The notes below the pieces were generated by a model. The model was not told the DNA's origin. It did no database searches and saw only the letters and a program-made list of their open reading frames with translations. A DNA stretch of 18,207 nt from CACKLF01 sp002725175 (GTDB lineage Bacteria > Pseudomonadota > Alphaproteobacteria > Rhodobacterales > Rhodobacteraceae), in contig PBQX02000015.1 of the NCBI GenBank assembly GCA_002725175.2, forward strand, positions 1 through 18,207, read 5' to 3'. This document shows, piece by piece, positions 7,522 through 14,404 of this stretch. The number at the start of each line of letters is the position of its first letter. Positions within the stretch are counted from its first letter, which is position 1. The translations under genes were made by a program, and so were the position numbers.

Positions 7522-7887
7522 ATGTGTGATACACCTCCTCCTGATTTTAAAAAAGATATTCCTTTTGAAAAAAGGTTATCAGAATCGACAAAAGTATTAG
7601 AAAAATATCCCGACAGAGTTCCCGTTATATGTCAAAAGTCAATTGACTGTAAAATCATTCCAGTTATTAATAAGATTAAATATTTAGTTCCAATAAGTTT
7701 TACAGTTGGACAATTTATTCATATTATCAGAAAAAGAACAGATATAAATCCAGGACAAGGAATATTTATATTTGTTAATAATTTAATACCAACTAATTCA
7801 GATTCAATCGTTTCTGTATATGAAAAATATAAAGATGAGGATGGATTCTTGTATGTCACATATTCTGGTGAAAATACATTCGGTTAA
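7522..7887 (+). CDS. ATG8: Atg8 / LC3-GABARAP family ubiquitin-like protein, ending at the lipidation glycine
   Basis: A 121-residue protein, the normal Atg8 length, starting MCDTPPP. Conserved blocks: PFEKR (14-18), DRVPVIC (31-37), KYLVP (53-57), TVGQF (61-65), IRKR (69-72), IFIFVN (81-86) and DGFLYVTYSGENTFG (107-121). The last block is identical to yeast Atg8. Cellular Atg8 proteins have one or more residues after this glycine that the protease Atg4 removes before the glycine is joined to phosphatidylethanolamine. Here the stop codon follows the glycine directly, so the protein is born mature. It should enter the Atg7/Atg3 lipidation pathway and bind LIR-motif partners on autophagic membranes. 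An in-frame ATG at 7483 would add 13 residues and is less likely. Confidence 0.96.
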   Translation: MCDTPPPDFKKDIPFEKRLSESTKVLEKYPDRVPVICQKSIDCKIIPVINKIKYLVPISFTVGQFIHIIRKRTDINPGQGIFIFVNNLIPTNSDSIVSVYEKYKDEDGFLYVTYSGENTFG

Positions 7888-7903
7888 AACACATTAAAAA
7901 ACT

Positions 7904-7928
7904 GTAGGATTTTTCCAACTATCCCTAC
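7904..7928. terminator. Hairpin between convergent Atg8 and cysteine-rich genes
   Basis: GTAGGAT (7904-7910) pairs with ATCCCTAC (7921-7928) with one bulged C and a ten-base loop. It follows the Atg8 stop by 16 bases and includes the stop codon of the convergent gene, so it could serve both transcripts. Confidence 0.45.
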
Positions 7929-9490
7929 TTATTTGCACAAAAATCAAAACGGTCAATAGGATCCACGTCAGGTGGGCGAGCTTGTACACATTCCCTAATT
8001 GTATCATGGTGACTTCTATCCCACCATTTACAAGGACGCTTATGTGGTTCACCATCAATTTTCCCACAAACTTCGTACGCCTTTCCACAATCACCTTCAT
8101 TTTCAACCTTCGAACATTGTCCACAAGCCTCTCCGGCGATTCCAAATTCCTTGACACTACTTCGGTGTTCATGCGCCGGGTCGCGAGAGGCGTCAAAGCG
8201 TGGGTCTGCGGCACATTTATGTGAACTAGCTTCTTCTTCCGCAACAGTATTATATTGCGATTCGCAAGCATCAAGACACTCAGGCATAGAATTCGGACAC
8301 GCCTCTTTACACTCCTCAAAATTCGTGACCGTGTCTTGGTCTTGCTGCTGGATATTTATTTTTATTTTAGACCAAGTAAAATTTTTTTCCTCATCAGGCT
8401 CATATTTAATTGTAAAATCGCCCGGGAAGAAGTCCGCTTTAAATAATGCAATACTTTCACTACAATCAAATTCTTCACTGGACGGTTGCCATGGCGCCGC
8501 AACAACCTCACCATCTTTTAAAATAGTAATTACTGCATTTTCACTAGACAGCTGCTCCGAGCCCTGCGACCTGAAAGTATTAAATTGAACAATTTTACCT
8601 GCTGGTATATTTATTGTTACCTCCGAGGGAGATGGCTGCTCCGTCGTCAATTCAGTAGCTATTATAGTCCAGTAATCCTCCGGGTCCGTGTCGCCTACGA
8701 TAGTAACTTCTGAATCGCCGTCGCCTCTGCCTCGGTCACCTGTGACTGCAATTTTATAATTTGCTGCATCCTTCTTTATTTCAACTATAACATCAGGCTT
8801 CCAAGTACTTTTATACACAAGTATTTTACCATCCCCCGTGAAGCCCCCACCGCTATTATGTCCATATATATACTCACCAGGTGGAAGGTCCTTGATCCTT
8901 TTTTGAGTATCAGGGTTATTGTCGACGATCAGTTTAATGTCCGAGAAAAAGGTTTCGTTCGGGTCATCCAGAGTGCGCGACGGCGCCTCGGCGTCGTCGT
9001 TGTGGTGCCAAAAGCGTAGAGACGTCTCGGCAGTGTTATTATATAAAAGTATATTTGTTTCTTCATCTAAAAATATTGTAGGATTTTTACGCCTGCTCTT
9101 CCCGACGCCCTTTGCGGGTCGCTTGGACGGGCATGCGACACACCCTTTCGGCGCGCCGACGCGCTTCAGGAGTTTTTCGGCATCGAAGTCGATGCGGTCG
9201 AACGGTATAGTATATAATTCTTGAATAAGAGGGGCAGAACACTTAAATTTCCAAAACCCCTTCGCAGACCAATTCGCCTCAAGTGGATGGGGAACCCCGG
9301 TCTCGCCCCTGCACTTTGTTGCCCATTCAGAACACTCTGGTGGGCGGCTGTCCACGAATCGGCCCTCGTCGTCGATAGGGCACGATCGGTTATCATCTAT
9401 AAATGACTCGTATTGTCTTGAAAGTAAATAGTGAATAAGTAAATATATTGCTATTACTGCTAAAATATAACCAATCAATCGACTATACAT
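7925..9490 (-). CDS. Membrane-anchored cysteine-rich protein (probable virion or surface protein)
   Basis: A 521-residue protein. Residues 5-23 form one hydrophobic helix near the N terminus, so it is probably a type II or signal-anchored membrane protein with a large ectodomain. The ectodomain has an N-terminal cysteine group (C37, C53, C60), a basic CVACPSKRP segment, a central region with beta-sandwich character (PPGEYIYGH, GKILVYKS, INIPAGKIVQF) and a C-terminal part with many cysteines (EECKEACP, ECLDACES, ACGQCSK, CGKAYEVCGK). No enzymatic motif is seen. The gene is distinctly richer in GC than its neighbours, with dense patches at about 8150-8215, 8978-9010 and 9090-9200. Cysteine-rich, membrane-anchored proteins of this kind are typical of the internal membrane or surface of giant virions; the role is inferred. 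Confidence 0.8.
   Translation of the reverse strand: MYSRLIGYILAVIAIYLLIHYLLSRQYESFIDDNRSCPIDDEGRFVDSRPPECSEWATKCRGETGVPHPLEANWSAKGFWKFKCSAPLIQELYTIPFDRIDFDAEKLLKRVGAPKGCVACPSKRPAKGVGKSRRKNPTIFLDEETNILLYNNTAETSLRFWHHNDDAEAPSRTLDDPNETFFSDIKLIVDNNPDTQKRIKDLPPGEYIYGHNSGGGFTGDGKILVYKSTWKPDVIVEIKKDAANYKIAVTGDRGRGDGDSEVTIVGDTDPEDYWTIIATELTTEQPSPSEVTINIPAGKIVQFNTFRSQGSEQLSSENAVITILKDGEVVAAPWQPSSEEFDCSESIALFKADFFPGDFTIKYEPDEEKNFTWSKIKINIQQQDQDTVTNFEECKEACPNSMPECLDACESQYNTVAEEEASSHKCAADPRFDASRDPAHEHRSSVKEFGIAGEACGQCSKVENEGDCGKAYEVCGKIDGEPHKRPCKWWDRSHHDTIRECVQARPPDVDPIDRFDFCANK
9090..9200. repeat. GC-rich palindromic patch in the cysteine-rich gene
   Basis: This block contains the perfect 12-bp palindrome TCGGCGCGCCGA (9148-9159) and a hairpin GCATCGA/TCGATGC (9180-9195). 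It encodes a basic, Pro/Gly/Lys-rich stretch. Similar but smaller GC peaks occur in the same gene at about 8150-8215 and 8978-9010. Confidence 0.55.
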
Positions 9491-9501
9491 TATATTAATA
9501 A

Positions 9502-9518
9502 ATTAAAATTATTTTAAT
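9502..9518. terminator. Hairpin at 3' end of hydroxylase gene
   Basis: ATTAAAA (9502-9508) and TTTTAAT (9512-9518) form a perfect 7-bp stem with a three-base loop. It overlaps the - strand stop codon at 9514-9516. The AT-rich context makes chance pairing easier. Confidence 0.35.
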
Positions 9519-10335
9519 CATCTTCTGATTCTGATTCTGACAAATTTGTATAAACTTTAGCCCAATTTTCACAAAACTCATCCTCCTTAATTATTCCTAA
9601 AAAACCGGCTATAATGTACCGAGTTCCTGATTTTATTTTCACACCTTTGTGTTTCTCTTGGCCAGAAAATACTAAACAATCACCTGTTTTCAATAATACA
9701 TGTTTGTTTAAATTAATAAATTCAGTTCCACCGCCAGTAAAATCACTATTTAATGAAATTATAAAACTAAATTCAGAACCATCTCTATGTGGTTTCAAAT
9801 ATGTTTGACCACCATCAGAGTATTTTGAAATAAATATCTCATTAATACCAATTATTTCTGGATTAACCTTAAATAATTTAACTATTTCAGGAATAATTTT
9901 ATTGTGTATTGAATATACAATTTTATTATACGAATACCATTGCTTTGTAATCTCATTGTCTGTTGTTGGATAGGCGTCATGTCTATCTGTTGTCCATTTA
10001 TTGGCATTTGCATATTCTTCTCCTTCTTTAACAATAATATCACATTCATCTTTGGTTAAAATTCGAGGGATAATAGATATCTCTCTTTTTCTGATTTCAG
10101 GATCATATATTTTCCTACATAAATCATACTCTTTAGATTTATTGGAATAATATAGTCCTTTTTTGTGTTTAGTAGTCTTTAATAAACTGTTATGTGCATT
10201 TTTTAATCTGATCCTGAATAATTGAATTATTCGTTGTCTTTCTTCAGGACTTACAGTATATGATTCTTTTACGTGAAAGAAGGACACAATAACAATAGAA
10301 AAAATTATAATACTAAATACATATATCCATTTCAT
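9514..10335 (-). CDS. Membrane-anchored 2-oxoglutarate/Fe(II) dioxygenase, prolyl/lysyl hydroxylase type
   Basis: A 273-residue protein. Residues 3-21 form an N-terminal membrane anchor (IYVFSIIIFSIVIVSFF). The catalytic double-stranded beta helix occupies about 85-250. Iron ligands H183 and D185 (KPHRDGSEF) and distal H229 (EKHKG) are present, as is R239 (SGTRYIIAGFL), which would bind 2-oxoglutarate. GGGTEF (201-206) is typical of the prolyl 4-hydroxylase/PLOD family. The reaction would be hydroxylation of Pro or Lys side chains, probably in the secretory pathway or on the virion. Mimivirus encodes a related lysyl hydroxylase acting on collagen-like proteins, but no collagen repeat is seen in this window. 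The tail is acidic (SESESEDD). The lipase gene lies 26 bases upstream on the same strand. Confidence 0.92.
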   Translation of the reverse strand: MKWIYVFSIIIFSIVIVSFFHVKESYTVSPEERQRIIQLFRIRLKNAHNSLLKTTKHKKGLYYSNKSKEYDLCRKIYDPEIRKREISIIPRILTKDECDIIVKEGEEYANANKWTTDRHDAYPTTDNEITKQWYSYNKIVYSIHNKIIPEIVKLFKVNPEIIGINEIFISKYSDGGQTYLKPHRDGSEFSFIISLNSDFTGGGTEFINLNKHVLLKTGDCLVFSGQEKHKGVKIKSGTRYIIAGFLGIIKEDEFCENWAKVYTNLSESESEDD

Positions 10336-10342
10336 AATATAA

Positions 10343-10359
10343 TCTATATATTTTATAGA
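10343..10359. terminator. Hairpin between lipase and hydroxylase genes
   Basis: TCTATA (10343-10348) pairs with TATAGA (10354-10359) across a five-base loop. It lies just past the lipase stop on the - strand and, as TCTATA, also in the promoter position of the downstream hydroxylase gene. One short element may serve both purposes. Confidence 0.35.
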
Positions 10360-10361
10360 GC

Positions 10362-11087
10362 CTAAATAAAATTGAGTATTGAATGGGCCATTTTTATTTT
10401 CTTGTTTTTACCTTTCAAATATCTTTGTGATGTTTCTGACTTTTTCGGATAAACGGTTTTGGTTTTTGATATTTCTCCCATACTTAATATAGAAATTGGG
10501 TCATTATTCACGAGATGAATATGAAGCTTATTCATTCTATTTTTACAATAATTGTTTTCATTACTACTTTCATTAGATATACACTTAGCAGACTTGTATA
10601 AATGTGTAAGTGATGTTGCACAATTAAACACATGAACTTGTGTTACTTTATTACCCAAATCACTGTCAAGTAAATCTATTGCAATACGCCCACCAAGAGA
10701 ACCACCACATATGGTGAACTTACACTTAGGATATTCTTTTAGTATCTCAAATAGTTTGTCGTAACAGTTTTTAAATCTCTTATTGAGTTTTTCTGTACCA
10801 CGTAAAACTTGAAAATCCATAAAAACATCATTTTCTTCAAATCTTGTTAAGTCTGTTCCTCTAATTGTGTATACTATTTCATTATTCTTCTCGTTATGAA
10901 AGACACACATAAATGTATTAGAATGTTTATCAAGTAATTTATAATCCTTTAATAATTTACTTTTTAAATTAACTTTTCTAACAGTTCGAAGAAGATATTT
11001 GCTTCTAAATCCAGTATATTCGGGCCGTCGTTTTGGCCAAGAATATGCTGTTAATAATGCATATATTCTTACTTGTTTCGTTATCAT
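10362..11087 (-). CDS. Class 3-type lipase / alpha-beta hydrolase
   Basis: A 241-residue protein with a lipase class 3 layout. YTIRGTD (73-79) matches the oxyanion-hole strand. GGSLGG (128-133) is the nucleophile elbow with S130. NNDPIS (194-199) supplies D196, and MAHSIL (233-238) supplies H235, completing a Ser-Asp-His triad in the expected order. It would hydrolyse acylglycerols or phospholipids. There is no signal peptide or membrane helix, so it probably acts in the cytosol or is packaged. The start at 11087 is the first ATG in a window with AT-rich sequence upstream, and the next gene starts divergently at 11125. Substrate cannot be told from sequence. Confidence 0.88.
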   Translation of the reverse strand: MITKQVRIYALLTAYSWPKRRPEYTGFRSKYLLRTVRKVNLKSKLLKDYKLLDKHSNTFMCVFHNEKNNEIVYTIRGTDLTRFEENDVFMDFQVLRGTEKLNKRFKNCYDKLFEILKEYPKCKFTICGGSLGGRIAIDLLDSDLGNKVTQVHVFNCATSLTHLYKSAKCISNESSNENNYCKNRMNKLHIHLVNNDPISILSMGEISKTKTVYPKKSETSQRYLKGKNKKIKMAHSILNFI

Positions 11088-11124
11088 TACCTTATATAAT
11101 TTAAAATATTTTCAAATTACATAT

Positions 11125-11547
11125 ATGACAAGAATTCCAATAGTATGCTTTCCAAGAGATGAAAGTGATATAGGTCCTCCAACAAAAGTATTTGGAAAAT
11201 TTGGAAAACAATGTAGAATTTGGATTAAAAATATAGATAAAATGCAATTACGTAGAATTGAAATAGAAGAGGGGTATTTACCTGAACCAAATCAACCTAG
11301 TTTTAAACTAGCACACTATGGCTATTTGGAATCAGGAATAATGAAGATATTGATGACAACAGATAGTTCAACAATACATATAATCAAAGCCGGACAAACA
11401 TATTATATTCCTCCAAATCATGTAACTATTTTCGAAAAAAAAAGTTCTTTAATTGAATTTAGTCATATCGGATTTTTTGGTACTATAGCAAATAAATGCA
11501 GTACTATAGCAAATAAATGCAAGAACATTATGCAAATGTCTAAATAA
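11125..11547 (+). CDS. Small cupin-like protein
   Basis: I chose the ATG at 11125 (140 residues) because the longer frame from 10999 would overlap the start of the divergent lipase gene. The central part (GYLESGIMKI, then IIKAGQTYYIPPNHVTIFE) follows the single-domain cupin pattern of a glycine turn before a strand and a proline before the second histidine. Only one of the usual metal-binding histidines (in PPNH) is clear, so it may not bind metal. Function unknown. The C terminus has a duplicated seven-residue unit (TIANKC repeated), produced by a tandem 21-base repeat. Confidence 0.65.
   Translation: MTRIPIVCFPRDESDIGPPTKVFGKFGKQCRIWIKNIDKMQLRRIEIEEGYLPEPNQPSFKLAHYGYLESGIMKILMTTDSSTIHIIKAGQTYYIPPNHVTIFEKKSSLIEFSHIGFFGTIANKCSTIANKCKNIMQMSK
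11480..11521 (+). repeat. Exact tandem duplication of 21 bases
   Basis: Two identical 21-base units (11480-11500 and 11501-11521) begin GTACTATAGC and end AAATGCA. They add seven residues in frame near the C terminus of the cupin-like protein. Perfect identity indicates a recent duplication. Confidence 0.9.
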
Positions 11548-11561
11548 AAAAATTTTTATTT
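11542..11561. terminator. A/T hairpin at cupin-like gene end
   Basis: AAATAAAAA (11542-11550) and TTTTTATTT (11553-11561) are reverse complements and cover the stop codon at 11545-11547. The element runs into the T-rich tandem repeat that fills the gap to the convergent gene. Confidence 0.35.
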
Positions 11562-11632
11562 GGTTTTGTTGTTTTTTGATTTTTATTTGGTTTTGTTGTT
11601 TTTTTGATTTTTGTTTGGTTTTGTTGTTTTTA
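11553..11632. repeat. Three-copy T-rich tandem repeat between convergent genes
   Basis: About three units of 25-28 bases, each reading TTTTTATTTGGTTTTGTTG with a T-run and GA at the end (11553-11579, 11580-11607, 11608-11632; the third has G for A). It fills the whole gap between the cupin-like and WW-like genes and reaches the stop codon of the latter. It may act in transcript ending for both strands. Confidence 0.8.
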
Positions 11633-12766
11633 TGAGCTTCTTAATATGCTATAATAGTTCTTAAATGATTCATCATCACTTTCAGATTCTTCGGATTCGT
11701 CATCACTTTCAGATTCTTTGGATTCTTCATAACTTTTGCGTATAGAGCGCCAATAATAGCTGTCCTCTATATATAATCCTTCGGGGCGTTTTGTAGTTGT
11801 TTCACCAGTCTTCTTGTTGTAATAGTATTTTCCTTTTCCGATGGAATCAATATATTCTAAGTCAGTATAACTTTCCCAAGGACTGGGTTCTAGATCAATT
11901 ACAGCAACTTCTTCTCCGAGAGGAACAACACCTTGTGGGATCCCACGGTCGTCGTCGTAGTCGATCCAACCATTATTGTCATACCATTCGCGTTCTCTTC
12001 CATATTTTCTAGAGAACTTTCTATCCATCTCTACTTTACTTAGATAGAAATATAGTTCCTCATTGTCATATTGATCTTTTTGAAAACCATTATTCCATTG
12101 CCCTGCAATTGGATCTCCAACCATATCCCAGTAAGATATTTTGTACCCTGTCGAATCGTATATCGGGCGAAAGTCCGGGTTCGTGTAGTAGATCGGCGGC
12201 CGTTCAAAGTTCGGCTCTCCATCTTTCAAATCTTCTATTGACTGAGCAAGTGAACTTGAAAAGTATCTACATGGACAAGAAAGCTTCTTTGAAGCTTTCG
12301 CCCAAGAAAAGCATTTTTTCAAATTAGAATATGTGTTTGGTAATTTTCTGTCATCATTTAATGAATCATACATATCTCCATTTTCTGCCAATCTTATTCC
12401 AGAAGCCTTTTCCCAAGAAAAGCCTCCATATTTGTATTTGTTTGTACCATTTTCAATCCAATCATTAGGTTCTTTATGTTTTGAACAAGTACACTTATTT
12501 AGTTGCTTAATCATGTAATCTCTGTCTGCAATGTTATATTTCCACATAATATTATGTAAATGACTCCACGATGTGCCTTGTGTTTCCCACCAACCAAGTC
12601 CAAGTTGTTGTTTATGGAAATTTGCAAGCATTTTGCAGCGAGAAATAGTACCTTTCAATTTAATTTCAGCCAATGGATTCATAAGAAACCCCCTTATAAG
12701 ATTCATTACATCATGTCCTAATGCTGAATCGAATACATATGCTGAACATAGTTGTATCGGATGCAT
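11630..12766 (-). CDS. Cysteine-cluster family protein with WW-like domain and acidic tail
   Basis: A 378-residue protein. Residues 1-100 match the neighbouring paralogue at 12862: FDSALGHDVMNLIRGFL, EIKLKGTISR, then DRDYMIKQLNKCTC. A later CPCRYFSSS gives the second half of the cysteine cluster. About residues 298-332 form a WW-like domain (PWESYTDLEYID, GKYYYNKKTGETT, KRP); the second signature tryptophan is replaced by threonine, so binding to proline-rich ligands may be weakened. The tail is a Ser/Asp/Glu repeat (SESDDESEES). FSWEKAS and FSWAKAS are an internal duplication (nucleotides about 12291-12312 and 12402-12423). A perfect hairpin lies at 12279-12299. It may be an adaptor in host protein turnover, which is speculative. 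Confidence 0.75.
   Translation of the reverse strand: MHPIQLCSAYVFDSALGHDVMNLIRGFLMNPLAEIKLKGTISRCKMLANFHKQQLGLGWWETQGTSWSHLHNIMWKYNIADRDYMIKQLNKCTCSKHKEPNDWIENGTNKYKYGGFSWEKASGIRLAENGDMYDSLNDDRKLPNTYSNLKKCFSWAKASKKLSCPCRYFSSSLAQSIEDLKDGEPNFERPPIYYTNPDFRPIYDSTGYKISYWDMVGDPIAGQWNNGFQKDQYDNEELYFYLSKVEMDRKFSRKYGREREWYDNNGWIDYDDDRGIPQGVVPLGEEVAVIDLEPSPWESYTDLEYIDSIGKGKYYYNKKTGETTTKRPEGLYIEDSYYWRSIRKSYEESKESESDDESEESESDDESFKNYYSILRSS
12279..12299. repeat. Perfect inverted repeat in coding sequence
   Basis: GAAAGCTTC (12279-12287) is followed after three bases by GAAGCTTTC (12291-12299). It overlaps one copy of the FSW-x-KAS-encoding internal duplication of the WW-like gene. No function is evident. 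Confidence 0.6.
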
Positions 12767-12813
12767 TTTTACGGATATGCTCTTATTATATATTCCAATC
12801 TAGAAAAAAAATC

Positions 12814-12831
12814 ATGTCATTTTTTTGACAT
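12814..12831. terminator. Hairpin downstream of the middle cysteine-cluster gene
   Basis: ATGTCA (12814-12819) pairs with TGACAT (12826-12831) across a six-T loop. It lies 31 bases past the - strand stop at 12862 and before the ATG of the next gene at 12766. It suits 3' end formation of the upstream transcript. Confidence 0.45.
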
Positions 12832-12861
12832 ACATAAATATGTGTTCTCACATTCATGGAT

Positions 12862-13479
12862 TTACTCATAGGATGGATGAGTATATAACACCTCATCCTG
12901 TTGTTCCCAAGCGTCCCAAACTTCCTGATTATGGTTATTAATTTCATCATAATCCTCATCATTGTCGCTGACTGGCGGCGACTCAGGAAATCCGGGATGT
13001 ATTCGAGGTACATCTGGAGGCAAACAGGGATACGAACGAAGTAGACGTGAAAAGTGTCCACATAAACATTGACAATCGCCATATTTTCCAACTAAGAACC
13101 TCTTAGCATTAAATTTGGCAGAACTACGTTTGTCTCGACGTTTCCGACGAACATAGCGGTGCTGGTGGCGCTGTCTTGAACAAGTAGAACACTTGTCTAG
13201 TTGTTTAATCATATACTCTTGGTCAGTAACTATTTCTTGAATAAGATAACCCAAAGATCCCCAATAACAAAATCGATTTGTATAATGAGCCCATTCAATA
13301 CCATCTTGTGTTGTATAATCATGTTTCAATAATCTCATAATATATCTGGCGCGAGAACGAGTACCCTTAACTTTAATTTCATTAAATGGATTAATAAGAA
13401 ATTTTCTTATAACATTAATCACATCATGCCCTAATGATGGATCGAATACATATGCAGAAAATTCTTGCATGGGATACAT
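12862..13479 (-). CDS. Cysteine-cluster family protein (tandem paralogue)
   Basis: A 205-residue protein clearly related to both neighbours. The N-terminal FDPSLGHDVINVIRKFL and EIKVKGTRSRAR segments match the gene at 11630 most closely. The family core DQEYMIKQLDKCSTCSRQ is followed by a basic stretch (RRKRRDKRSS) and CQCLCGHFSRLL, giving a probable zinc site built from two CxxC-like halves. The C terminus is acidic with prolines. No catalytic motif is seen. The basic stretch could be a nuclear signal or contact nucleic acid. The three genes in a row point to local duplication, with the copies then diverging mainly between the two halves of the cluster and at the C terminus. Confidence 0.78.
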   Translation of the reverse strand: MYPMQEFSAYVFDPSLGHDVINVIRKFLINPFNEIKVKGTRSRARYIMRLLKHDYTTQDGIEWAHYTNRFCYWGSLGYLIQEIVTDQEYMIKQLDKCSTCSRQRHQHRYVRRKRRDKRSSAKFNAKRFLVGKYGDCQCLCGHFSRLLRSYPCLPPDVPRIHPGFPESPPVSDNDEDYDEINNHNQEVWDAWEQQDEVLYTHPSYE

Positions 13480-13630
13480 TTTTACAGTAGCTCTTTAAGT
13501 TTTGCTGTATATGTTTACTTATAACAGAAATGAAATCATTTTTAAAAAAAAGAGTTTCGCTCATTTCACAGCTTTACTCCAACAAGTGCTCGGCAAATTA
13601 GTGTTATGTGAGCAGAGGTACTAAGGTGGG
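13480..13630. other. Intergenic spacer with long inverted repeat
   Basis: No gene is seen in these 151 bases. GAAATGA (13527-13533) and TCATTTC (13561-13567) are inverted copies 27 bases apart. It must include the promoter of the gene starting at 13479 and the 3' region of the one ending at 13631, where GGTG/CACC (13625-13635) makes a small hairpin over the stop codon. Confidence 0.4.
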
Positions 13631-14137
13631 TCACCACATCGAGTTATTGTCCTCCTCGTCCGCCTGCTCAATCCAAGCCTGTACATCTTCATCCCAAGCC
13701 CGTATATCTTCTTCAGGAGGACGCCAGAAAGACAAGACAAGTTGTCTTGAAAAGTGTCTACACATACATTCACAGTTGCAACGCATGTGATAAGGGTAAA
13801 CCTTTTTAGTTCCAAGATTTGAATGAAGGATGTCTGGAGGTCTATTAGCTTGATGCCTTAAACAACATTTACACTTGTCCAGTTGTTTTACCATATAATC
13901 ATGATCGTTAACCGTAACGCTAAGAAGATCTGGCAAGCATAAATAATTAGAGCGAGTTTCGCCTATCCAGTCACTTGGTAAGTCATTTCTGTATAATCTT
14001 GAAAGATTTTTTGCACGAGAAAGAGTACCTTGAACTTGAATATCTGTAAAACAATTTCTGAAAAGCTCTCTGTGTGTTGGGTCAAACTGATATATCTTAA
14101 TTGTTATATCAGTTGGAAGTCTTTCGAACAAGTTCAT
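13631..14137 (-). CDS. Cysteine-cluster family protein with F-box-like N terminus
   Basis: A 168-residue protein. The N terminus (FERLPTDITIKIYQFDPTHREL) is like the dispersed member at 2418 and resembles an F-box-like leader. It then carries the family core IQVQGTLSRAKNL, HDYMVKQLDKCKCCLRH and CNCECMCRHFSRQL. It thus links the F-box-like form (2418 gene) with the FDxxLGHDV form of the two genes downstream, which helps order the duplications. The tail is acidic (EEDIRAWDEDVQAW, then EQADEEDNN). Role unknown; zinc binding and partner recruitment are plausible. Confidence 0.78.
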   Translation of the reverse strand: MNLFERLPTDITIKIYQFDPTHRELFRNCFTDIQVQGTLSRAKNLSRLYRNDLPSDWIGETRSNYLCLPDLLSVTVNDHDYMVKQLDKCKCCLRHQANRPPDILHSNLGTKKVYPYHMRCNCECMCRHFSRQLVLSFWRPPEEDIRAWDEDVQAWIEQADEEDNNSMW

Positions 14138-14213
14138 ATTGTGAAATATGTCTTGTTAATCGTTTTGTCTACAATAATACTATCAATACCATAAACCTCA
14201 TTAAAACATTGTT

Positions 14214-14351
14214 CTAAGAGTTATAGCTAGTCATTTTTATTAACATGGTGTCAGGTTCAAATCGGTTTAAGTAATATGAGCCGTCATAGTTCATGTTTAA
14301 ATACACATATTCTAATACTCTATTACCCTCATCCATTCGTCTCAGATCCAT
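14214..14351 (-). CDS. Possible 45-residue small protein or gene remnant
   Basis: An open frame runs from ATG at 14351 to TAG at 14214 and contains LEYVYLNMNYDGSYYLNRFE, whose composition is protein-like. A second short frame (ATG at 14379, TGA at 14329) overlaps its start in another phase, so this may be one small gene broken by a frameshift. No homologue is recognised. It lies in the only 267-base gap between two - strand genes; the rest of that gap (14138-14213 and 14352-14404) shows nothing else definite. Confidence 0.3.
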   Translation of the reverse strand: MDLRRMDEGNRVLEYVYLNMNYDGSYYLNRFEPDTMLIKMTSYNS

Positions 14352-14404
14352 CTCCTATTTTCTGCTTAAAAGTTTTCATTGGTATATCTATATTAGGAAA
14401 AAAA

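Noticed and set aside
8151..8588. Open frame of 145 codons on the + strand
   Set aside because: It lies entirely antisense to the cysteine-rich membrane protein, whose sequence has a clear membrane anchor and ordered cysteines; the opposite frame has neither and arises from that gene's GC-rich codons.
10999..11124. Longer N terminus for the cupin-like protein
   Set aside because: It would overlap the start of the divergent lipase gene and adds a sequence without cupin similarity; the ATG at 11125 fits better.
12786..13091. Frames overlapping the middle cysteine-cluster gene
   Set aside because: They run on the same strand in another phase and lack the family motifs shared by the three paralogues.
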